Shown piece after piece: positions 1 through 5,844 of a stretch of DNA of 6,032 bases. Location of the stretch: NCBI GenBank assembly GCA_014804085.1, contig JAAVAM010000052.1:166512-172543 (forward strand). Reading direction: 5' to 3'. The position numbers and the translations under genes were made by a program. Numbering within the stretch: the first letter of the stretch is position 1; each line of letters begins with the position of its first letter. Source of the DNA: Treponema sp. (GTDB lineage: Bacteria; Spirochaetota; Spirochaetia; Treponematales; Treponemataceae). The notes under the pieces are model-generated. The model was given only the letters and a program-made list of their open reading frames with translations. It ran no database searches and was not told where the DNA came from.

Positions 1-873
1 GACGGGCAGCCCGTTTACGCCGAGGGCGCGCCGTTCGATATGCAGCTGCTCAAGCCCGTTGACCGCACGACTGCGCGTGCCGCGCTGACCACGCAAACAT
101 CGATGCGACAGGCGCGCGCCGACTGCATCGCCCGCTGGCAGAACACCTATGCCGCCGCCCCCATCGTCACGACCGAGCGCGACCGCGACCTACGCATCAC
201 GCCGCACGAACTGGAAGTGGCGGACGCGCCAAGCATTCCCGCGCCAAAGGACGACCCCTACGCCGCCGCCGTCAACCCGATCATCGAAGCATACGCCGCA
301 AAATTCCCACCTGCCGCAGCCGCACCCGACACAGACGGCGACACGCCTCAGCACACCGTCTTTTCGTATGCCGACTTCGGCACGCTCGCCCACGCCTATC
401 TGGAAGCGTCCGCAAACGGCATCGCGCCGCAGGACTTCGATCCGGCGCGCAGACTGTTCAAAAACCTGAAAGAAACCGAGGCACAGGTCATGCGGGACGT
501 GTGCGCGGCAATGACCGCCGCCTTTGCCCGCAGCGAACTGGGAGCGGCGTTGCAGGACGCGCGCGCGCACCGTCGCCTCGTCAAGAGCGAATATGCGTTC
601 CGCACACTCATTGCCGACCGTGCGCTCACGGGAACGGACGACGCGCTGCTCGTGACGGGAACGATCGACGCGCTGTTCGAGCGGGAGGACGGCACGTATA
701 CGATCGTGGACTACAAAAGCGACCAGACGATACGCCCTGCCCAGTACGCCGCACAGCAGGCATGCTACCGCACCGCCGCCGCACGGCTGCTCGGCTGCGA
801 TGAACGCGCCGTCCGCTGTTACCTGTATTATCTGCGCTATGATATGGCCGTGGAAGTCACCGGCATACGCTAG
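1..873 (+). CDS. C-terminal part of a RecB/AddA-type nuclease (probable UvrD-family helicase-nuclease), 5' end outside the window
   Basis: The frame is open from base 1, so the gene begins upstream; 290 residues are visible before the TAG at 871-873. The visible part carries the signature of a RecB-family PD-(D/E)XK nuclease domain. Numbering from the first visible codon, a GTLAHAYLE segment has the first metal-ligand histidine at H131. GTIDALF supplies D223, VDYKSD supplies D237 and K239, and QQACY supplies the Q252-xxx-Y256 motif. These are the catalytic residues that cut DNA in AddA, RecB and related enzymes during end resection for recombinational repair. The GTIDALF/VDYKSD form resembles AddA more than AddB, and no AddB-like C-terminal iron-sulfur cysteine set is visible. 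No helicase motif lies inside the window, so the N-terminal helicase is inferred. A stand-alone Cas4-like or PDDEXK_1 protein is less likely, given more than 130 residues before the histidine motif. The next gene converges with no spacer. Confidence 0.82.
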   Translation, partial: DGQPVYAEGAPFDMQLLKPVDRTTARAALTTQTSMRQARADCIARWQNTYAAAPIVTTERDRDLRITPHELEVADAPSIPAPKDDPYAAAVNPIIEAYAAKFPPAAAAPDTDGDTPQHTVFSYADFGTLAHAYLEASANGIAPQDFDPARRLFKNLKETEAQVMRDVCAAMTAAFARSELGAALQDARAHRRLVKSEYAFRTLIADRALTGTDDALLVTGTIDALFEREDGTYTIVDYKSDQTIRPAQYAAQQACYRTAAARLLGCDERAVRCYLYYLRYDMAVEVTGIR

Positions 874-1920
874 TCATTTTCCCACGTCGAGCATCCGCCG
901 GTTCCAGGCGTCAGGGTCGTAGATGTCCAGCGCGTCGTAATCCGGCCAGCGCACGTTCGGGAACGTAACGGGGAACACGGGCTTGCGCGGCGGACGAGGC
1001 GCGGTATTCGTCTCGTCGGTCAGCTGCTGCAAGTCCGCGCGGTTTTCCCGGCCGTCAAGCCGCACCAGATACGGCGAGCCGAACGCGCAGATAACGCCGT
1101 CGCGGTCAAACTGCGCCGTGCCGGGAAGCTCCGACGATTTCTTGATGTTGCGGATCTGCGTGCGCCGCCCCGTGCAGTTCGTGTAGACCTTTCCCGCCGA
1201 GCGCACGTACTTGTCCACCACGAACGACTGCTCGCCGTCCGTAAAGCCCGCCTGCTCGTACGTGTACGGCATGTCCGTCTCCCAGTAGCGGATCTGATAG
1301 AACGTGCCGCCGGAAAAATAATAGCCCGTCCGCTCTTTCTTGACGGACGGCGGGGAGACCAACAGCCCCGCCGCCGCGCCGCAGTCGCGCCAAAAGCCTT
1401 CCCGGTCGGGCGCACCGTCCGCCGTGGCGGGCGGCAGCACGGCATAAAAATCGCCGTCGCGCGCGCTCCCCTTGACCAAGAAGTCAAGATAGATATTCCC
1501 GCCGATGACCGCGAGCGGCACGTAGGCGTATTCCCTGCTCCCCGGATACAAGATTTGCAGCTCATACGCGCCCGCCGTGTGCGACGCGTTCTCCGCAATC
1601 GTGATGTATGAGATTTCGATGTGCTCGGCGACGCGGCTCGTCGCGTCGTTGCGGTCGCGCGTGGCGTATTCGGCATACGCGGCAGGCTCGGCGGCGCGGT
1701 CGGCGTACCGCCCGGAAAACACGCGCAGCACCGCCGCAAATTCGTTCCCGTCCTTCCCGAACAGCACGAGCCGGTCGTTCCCCTGCCACACGCCCGCAAG
1801 CAAATCGGGAATGTCGGCGCGCGCCTCCCGCTCCCTGACCGCCTCGGACGGACGCAGGACTTGCGCGGCGGCGGCACACGCGAGGAGAACGGCCGCTGAC
1901 AGCAGAAAGGATTTTTTCAC
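874..1920 (-). CDS. Exported protein of unknown function, possible lipoprotein
   Basis: This gene encodes 348 residues and I do not recognise its family. The N-terminus is a signal sequence: K2-K3, then the hydrophobic stretch FLLSAAVLLA, then C15 followed by AAAAQ. LLAC at 12-15 fits the relaxed spirochaetal lipobox, so C15 could be lipidated. Cleavage by signal peptidase I near A19-Q20 is the alternative. The mature part starts with GVWQGNDRLVLF (43-54), a GxW beta-strand reminiscent of lipocalin-like domains, and continues as aromatic-rich, probably beta-rich sequence (for example YYFSGGTFYQIRYWE). The C-terminal 50 residues are rich in proline, aspartate and tryptophan. There are no membrane helices after the signal. 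The GTG start at 1918-1920 is the only reasonable choice: an in-frame TGA lies two codons upstream, and starting here gives a proper signal peptide. It lies 14 bp behind the acyl-CoA ligase stop, so the two are probably co-transcribed. A periplasmic or envelope location is inferred; function is unknown. Confidence 0.85.
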   Translation of the reverse strand: MKKSFLLSAAVLLACAAAAQVLRPSEAVREREARADIPDLLAGVWQGNDRLVLFGKDGNEFAAVLRVFSGRYADRAAEPAAYAEYATRDRNDATSRVAEHIEISYITIAENASHTAGAYELQILYPGSREYAYVPLAVIGGNIYLDFLVKGSARDGDFYAVLPPATADGAPDREGFWRDCGAAAGLLVSPPSVKKERTGYYFSGGTFYQIRYWETDMPYTYEQAGFTDGEQSFVVDKYVRSAGKVYTNCTGRRTQIRNIKKSSELPGTAQFDRDGVICAFGSPYLVRLDGRENRADLQQLTDETNTAPRPPRKPVFPVTFPNVRWPDYDALDIYDPDAWNRRMLDVGK

Positions 1921-1925
1921 CTTTC
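1921..1925 (-). promoter_or_regulatory. Weak, badly spaced ribosome binding sequence before the exported protein
   Basis: Read on the minus strand, GAAAG directly abuts the GTG start, so the SD-like AAAGG overlaps the first base of the start codon instead of sitting 5-9 bases upstream. With only 14 bp after the preceding stop, translation may depend on coupling to the acyl-CoA ligase upstream. No better Shine-Dalgarno sequence is visible in the gap. Confidence 0.3.
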
Positions 1926-1934
1926 AATTATCGG

Positions 1935-3893
1935 CTAGTCGAACAGCGCGTTGCATTCTTTTTTGTACAGCTTGGCGATTTTGTGGCGCATCAGCTCCTG
2001 CTTCGCGTTAATCTCCACGCCGATCTCGAACGGCTTGGTCAGCAGCACGAACTTTGAGATGCGCTCGCAGGTGCGGAAGCCCGTCTTCGCGTTGTCCAGC
2101 GCGTCAATCTCCATGCGGAACAGGTCCTGAATCTCACTCGTCCTGAGCAGCTCCTCGTAGTTGTCGTACAGGATATTGTTCTCCTCCGCGTAGGCGAGCA
2201 CGTTCTGCTGGTCGGGGACGATGAGCGCGGCAATGTATTTCTTGTCCTGCCCCACCACCACCGTGCGCTCGATGTACGGGGACGCGTTCACGGCCTTCTC
2301 AATCACCTGCGGCTCGATATTCTCGCCGCCGAGCAGGACGATCGTGTCCTTCGCGCGCCCGACGATTTTCAGCTCCTCGTCGCAGCTGAGCATGCCCAAG
2401 TCGCCCGTGTTGAGCCAGCCGTCCTGGTCGATGATTTCCGCCGTCAGGTCGTCGCGCTTGTAGTAGCCCTTCATCACCTGCCGCCCCCTGACCAGAATCA
2501 GCCCGCGCTTGCCCGGCTTGAGCGGCTCGCCGTCGGCAATCTGCCCGTCCTTTTCCGCCACGATCTTCACGTCAAGGCTGGGGAACACCCACCCCACGTT
2601 GTTCGAGCGCGGTTTCTTTGAGCTGCGCACGGAGATGACGGGCGCCGTCTCGGTCATCCCGTAGCCCTCCAGCAGCTTGAAGCCGACCGCGTGGTAGAAC
2701 GCCTCGGTCTCCGGCTGCAACGCCCCGCCGCCGCTGATTGCCGCGCGGAATTTCCCGCCGAACTTGGCAAGGACTTTCTTGTACACCACCAGCTCGCCCA
2801 GCTTGTGGAACGGCCACAGCAGGCAGAACGGAATGATGCCGACGATGACGTCCAGCACGCGCGGATACCAGCGGTAGCGGCAGCGCAGCCCGCACACCCG
2901 CTCCTTGAACTTGTAGTAGAGCTTGCCCACGGCGACGAACTGGTAGAACACCGTCTTCTGCAATGCGTCCTGCTTCTTCACCTCGCGCAGCAACCCCTGC
3001 GCCACCGCCTCCCACAGACGCGGCACGCCGTTCATCCACTGCGGCTGCACGAGCGCCATGTCCTGCAACATGACGGACGCGATCGGCTTGGAGTAGGCAA
3101 AGCCGCCCTTCAGCCCGATGACCATATAGCAGAACGCCCGCTCAAAGCTGTGCCAGATCGGCAGGACGGTCAGCCAGATGTCGCCCGGCTGCATCAGCCC
3201 GAGCACGGTGTGCGCCACCTCGCACTGCGCGATGTAGTTGTCGTGCGTCAGCTGCACACCCTTGGGCACGCCCGTCGTCCCCGACGTAAAGATGATCGTC
3301 GCCACGTCGTCCGGCCGCACGTCGTCCATGCCGCGCTCGATCTCCAGCCACTCCTCGCGGGTGACCGCCGTCCCCTCGCTCTCCAACAGCGAATAGTTGA
3401 TGACCTCGATTCCCGCCTCGTTCGCCTGCCGCACGGTCTTCTCGTCGGGATGCTCGTACAGGATCGCCGTCTTCAGCAGCGGCACTTCCGACACGTCCTC
3501 CAGCACCTTCTGCAACTGGCGGGCGTTCTCAAAGAAACTGACCGCGCATTCCGCGTAGCCCAGAATAAAGCGGATTTCCACGCCCATCGAATCGCACCCG
3601 CGCGGCACGTCCGCCGCACCGAGCGAAAGGAGCGCGTAGTCCGTCACGAGCCACTCGCGCCGGTTGTCGGAAATCAGCCCCACGTGGTCGCCCTTCTTCA
3701 CGCCCAGCTTCCTGAGCGACGCGGCAAGCTCGATCACGCGCTGGTACACCTGCGAATAGCTGTACCGCACGAACACGCCGCTCTTGTTCTTTTCCGCCTG
3801 CAACGTATAGTTCGGTATCTCGGAAACCTTATTCCTCAGCAAAACCGGGAGCGTCGCACCGAGCGACTTGTCCATAGCATTCTCGTCAATCAT
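1935..3893 (-). CDS. Long-chain fatty-acid-CoA ligase (AMP-forming; acyl-CoA synthetase)
   Basis: This 652-residue enzyme belongs to the ANL adenylating superfamily (FAA1/FadD-type, long-chain class). It activates a fatty acid with ATP to acyl-AMP and then transfers it to coenzyme A, at the cytoplasmic face of the membrane. Motifs occur in order: the phosphate-binding loop FTSGTTGVPKG (202-212), ISGGGAL (386-392), GYGMTET (410-416), WLNTGDLG (493-500) with the ribose-binding aspartate D498, and the hinge GRAKDTIVLLGGENIEP (512-528). The C-terminal lysine motif reads INAKQELMRHK (628-638). A hydrophobic patch at about 347-361 may aid membrane contact. The length matches the family. The ATG at 3891-3893 is taken as the start; M7 (3873-3875) is a possible alternative, and neither has a clear Shine-Dalgarno sequence. 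The exported protein follows 14 bp downstream, and the 42-bp repeat array lies upstream. The general class is certain; chain-length preference cannot be read from the sequence. It is fadD-like, but I do not assign the E. coli name. Confidence 0.96.
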   Translation of the reverse strand: MIDENAMDKSLGATLPVLLRNKVSEIPNYTLQAEKNKSGVFVRYSYSQVYQRVIELAASLRKLGVKKGDHVGLISDNRREWLVTDYALLSLGAADVPRGCDSMGVEIRFILGYAECAVSFFENARQLQKVLEDVSEVPLLKTAILYEHPDEKTVRQANEAGIEVINYSLLESEGTAVTREEWLEIERGMDDVRPDDVATIIFTSGTTGVPKGVQLTHDNYIAQCEVAHTVLGLMQPGDIWLTVLPIWHSFERAFCYMVIGLKGGFAYSKPIASVMLQDMALVQPQWMNGVPRLWEAVAQGLLREVKKQDALQKTVFYQFVAVGKLYYKFKERVCGLRCRYRWYPRVLDVIVGIIPFCLLWPFHKLGELVVYKKVLAKFGGKFRAAISGGGALQPETEAFYHAVGFKLLEGYGMTETAPVISVRSSKKPRSNNVGWVFPSLDVKIVAEKDGQIADGEPLKPGKRGLILVRGRQVMKGYYKRDDLTAEIIDQDGWLNTGDLGMLSCDEELKIVGRAKDTIVLLGGENIEPQVIEKAVNASPYIERTVVVGQDKKYIAALIVPDQQNVLAYAEENNILYDNYEELLRTSEIQDLFRMEIDALDNAKTGFRTCERISKFVLLTKPFEIGVEINAKQELMRHKIAKLYKKECNALFD

Positions 3894-3899
3894 GCCAGT

Positions 3900-3929
3900 A
3901 CACTACCGTATTTCCCCGCACTTTGTCTA
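3900..3929 (-). promoter_or_regulatory. Possible promoter of the acyl-CoA ligase operon
   Basis: On the minus strand, TAGACA (3924-3929, five of six matches to the -35 consensus) is followed after 18 bp by TAGTGT (3900-3905), a poor -10 box. The -10 ends six bases before the ATG, so a transcript would begin at or next to the start codon. This sits in the short unique stretch 3894-3948 between the gene and the repeat array. The weak -10 keeps confidence low. Confidence 0.25.
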
Positions 3930-3948
3930 GTCGGTCAGTAGGAAAGAA

Positions 3949-4550
3949 AGCAGCCGATTTCCCCGCAAACGGCGGGAGACAGGAAACGGGGTGAAATTCG
4001 ATGCCCGCAACTGACGGGAGACAAACAACAGGCTGAAATTCCTTCACAGCAATTGACGGGAGACCATCAACTGCTTGAAATTCGTTCTCAGCAATCGACG
4101 GGAGACCATCAACTGCCTGAAATTCGTTCTCAGCAATCGACGGGAGACCATCAACTGCCTGAAATTCGTTCTCCGCAATCGGCGGGAACGTTTCGCACGG
4201 CTGAAATTCGTTCTCCCCAACCGGCGGGAACGTTTCGCACGGGTGAAATTCCTTCTCCCCAACCGGCGGGAGCGTTTCGCACGGGTGAAATTCCTTCTCC
4301 CCAACCGGCGGGAACGTTTCGCAGGGGTGAAATTCGTTCTCCCCAATCAGCGGGAACGTTTCACAGGGCTGAAATTCGTCCTCTCCAACCGGCGGGAACG
4401 TTTCGCAGGGGTGAAATTCGTTCTCCCCAATCAGCGGGAACGTTTCGCACGGGCTGAAATTCGTCCTCCCCAACCGGCGGGAACGTTTCGCACGGCTGAA
4501 ATTCGCTCTCCCCAAACGGTGGGAACGTTTCGCAGGGCTAAAATTCGTTC
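3949..4550. repeat. 42-bp tandem repeat array between divergent genes
   Basis: Thirteen complete direct repeats start at 3991, 4033, 4075, 4117, 4159, 4201, 4243, 4285, 4327, 4369, 4411, 4454 and 4496. All are 42 bp except the 4411 unit, which is 43 bp. A decayed unit lies at 3949-3990 and a partial one begins at 4538. Each unit opens with TGAAATTCG or a one-base variant; a CAA and a CGGGA lie in the middle (GGGA preceded by T in the 4496 unit). Two classes are visible. Units up to 4158 end in a CATCAACTGC-type or related segment, and those from 4159 end in CGTTTCGCA followed by CGG or GGG. The units at 4075 and 4117 differ at only one base, while both edges are more diverged. This is the pattern expected when the interior is homogenised by slippage or unequal exchange. 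The array fills almost all of the 706-bp gap between the acyl-CoA ligase and thiI. Long frames run through it on both strands only because 42 is divisible by three. There are no unique spacers, so it is not CRISPR. Function unknown. Confidence 0.95.
4327..4495. repeat. Higher-order dimer duplication inside the array
   Basis: Units 4327 and 4411 share the variant CAATCAGCGGG, while units 4369 and 4454 share TTCGTCCTC followed by CAACCGGCGGG. The block 4327-4410 is therefore repeated at 4411-4495 with few changes. This points to one duplication of a two-unit segment. The second copy carries the extra base that makes the 4411 unit 43 bp long (GCACGGG before the next CTGAAATT). Confidence 0.75.
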
Positions 4551-4564
4551 CCCGCCCATACTTA

Positions 4565-4593
4565 TTCCCAAAAACGCCGGATTACACTATACT
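4565..4593 (+). promoter_or_regulatory. Putative thiI promoter, positioned for a leaderless transcript
   Basis: TATACT (4588-4593) is a good -10 box (five of six consensus bases). TTCCCA (4565-4570, four of six) lies 17 bp upstream as a -35. The -10 ends six bases before the ATG at 4600, so transcription would be expected to start at about the A of the start codon. No Shine-Dalgarno sequence precedes the ATG; the last bases are CTCTTCCC. The element begins just after the last partial repeat unit. Confidence 0.5.
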
Positions 4594-4599
4594 CTTCCC

Positions 4600-5844
4600 A
4601 TGCGAACGTATTTGGGAAGACTGGGCGAGCTGGTGCTGAAAGGCTCGAATATCCGTGATTTTGAGCGGCTGCTCACGGGGAACGCGCGGCGGTTCTTGCA
4701 GTCCGTGGAGGCGAAAGTGTCGCTGTACGCGGGAAGGCTCTACGTGGAGTGCGCGGACGAAAGCGCGCGCGCCGTGGAATTCGCGCTCGACCACCTGATC
4801 GGCATTACGGGCTGGTCTGAGGCGGCGGTCGTGGAAAAGGACATCGGCGCGATCCGCGAACAGGTGCTGCGGGAGGCGACCGGGGCGCGGGAGAAAGGCG
4901 CGAATACGTTCAAGATCGAGGCGAAGCGCAGCGACAAGGGATTCTGCCTCGACTCCTACGGCATCTGCCGCGAAACGCCGTCGCTCGTCTGCGAGCAGGG
5001 CATCCTCGCCGTGGACGTGCACCGCCCCGACGTGACGATCTGCGTAGAGGTGCGCGACCGCTGCTTCGTCTACTCGAACAAGAACAAGGGACACCGCGGG
5101 CTGCCCGTCGGGTGCAGCGGCAAGGGGCTTCTGCTGCTGAGCGGCGGGCTTGACAGCCCCGTGGCGGGCTACCGCATGATGAGCCGCGGCATGAGAATCG
5201 AATGCTGCTATTTCCACGCCTACCCGTACACGTCGCAGGAGGCGCAGCAGAAAGTGGAGCGGCTGGCGGAAATCCTCGCCGCCTACGGGCTGACCACGCA
5301 CATCAACGTGATCCCGTTCACCGACGTGCAGCTGCGGATAAAACAGCGCGCCCCGGCGGAATTCACGACGCTCATGCTCCGCATGTGCATGATGCAGTGC
5401 GCGAACATGCTCGCCGGGCGGCTCGGCGCGGACTGCATCGTGACGGGCGAGAGCCTCGGCCAGGTGGCGAGCCAGACGATACAGAACCTTGCCGTCACCG
5501 AAAGCATGGCGCAGTACCCGCTGCTGCGCCCGCTCGTGGGCATGGACAAAGAGGAAATCATCGCCACGGCGCAGCGTATCGGCACGTATGAGACTTCGAT
5601 TTTGCCCTATGAGGACTGCTGCGTGCTCTTCTCCCCGCGCCACCCCGTCCTGCACGCCGACCTTGCGGAGGCGAAGCGCATTTATGCGTCGCTTGAGGCG
5701 GAGGAGCTTATCCGCGCGGCATACGAGCAGCGCGAAATCAAGCGGTTCGACTGCGCGGGCATCGTAGCGGGGCAGTTCGGCACGCGCGAGAACGCGGCGC
5801 GCCTTGCGGCGGAGAACGGAAAAAGTCTGACGGCGGGCGACTAG
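4600..5844 (+). CDS. thiI: tRNA 4-thiouridine synthetase ThiI (short form, no rhodanese domain)
   Basis: ThiI adenylates U8 of tRNA and inserts sulfur passed on from a cysteine desulfurase, giving 4-thiouridine. In some bacteria it also feeds sulfur to thiazole synthesis for thiamine. The 414 residues show the standard order: an N-terminal ferredoxin-like domain (about 1-60, starting MRTYLGRLGELVLKGSN), a THUMP RNA-binding domain (about 60-165), and a PP-loop ATP pyrophosphatase domain. The PP-loop is SGGLDS at 181-186, and GESLGQVASQT begins at G283. PYEDCCVLF places two cysteines at 340-341, where the family has its conserved catalytic cysteine. The protein ends without the rhodanese domain of the 482-residue E. 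coli enzyme, so a separate sulfur carrier or direct transfer from the desulfurase is inferred. The ATG at 4600 is fixed by homology of the N-terminus; the frame is open back to 4075, but that extension is repeat array. The gene ends in TAG interlocked with the stop of the converging gene. Confidence 0.97.
   Translation: MRTYLGRLGELVLKGSNIRDFERLLTGNARRFLQSVEAKVSLYAGRLYVECADESARAVEFALDHLIGITGWSEAAVVEKDIGAIREQVLREATGAREKGANTFKIEAKRSDKGFCLDSYGICRETPSLVCEQGILAVDVHRPDVTICVEVRDRCFVYSNKNKGHRGLPVGCSGKGLLLLSGGLDSPVAGYRMMSRGMRIECCYFHAYPYTSQEAQQKVERLAEILAAYGLTTHINVIPFTDVQLRIKQRAPAEFTTLMLRMCMMQCANMLAGRLGADCIVTGESLGQVASQTIQNLAVTESMAQYPLLRPLVGMDKEEIIATAQRIGTYETSILPYEDCCVLFSPRHPVLHADLAEAKRIYASLEAEELIRAAYEQREIKRFDCAGIVAGQFGTRENAARLAAENGKSLTAGD

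Noticed and set aside
2691..3941. Plus-strand frame of about 416 codons antisense to the acyl-CoA ligase
   Set aside because: It is a shadow of GC-rich codon use on the other strand. Its product is a compositionally odd mix rich in histidine, arginine and leucine, with no recognisable motif. The minus-strand gene is certain.
4053..4457. Plus-strand repeat protein of about 134 residues
   Set aside because: Same reason: an open frame through a repeat whose period is a multiple of three, ended by the 43-bp unit. No ribosome binding site.
3886..4515. Minus-strand repeat protein of about 209 residues with 14-residue repeats
   Set aside because: Five of six frames are open in the consensus unit, the start would be a TTG inside a repeat, the 43-bp unit shifts the frame, and it runs into the acyl-CoA ligase start. 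Openness here is a product of the period.
3949..4550. CRISPR array
   Set aside because: The repeats are directly head to tail, with the whole 42-bp period conserved and no unique spacers. No cas gene is nearby.
3949..4550. Insertion sequence, transposon remnant or diversity-generating repeat
   Set aside because: No transposase, reverse transcriptase, terminal inverted repeats or target duplication is visible. Variation among units is spread out and not adenine-specific.
4075..4599. N-terminal extension of ThiI by 175 residues
   Set aside because: The ThiI family begins at MRTYLGRLGELVLKG. The extension is translated repeat array plus unrelated bases and changes repeat register midway.
4582..5655. 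Minus-strand frame of about 357 codons antisense to thiI
   Set aside because: Same shadow effect: histidine- and arginine-rich product without motifs, opposite a gene with intact catalytic motifs.
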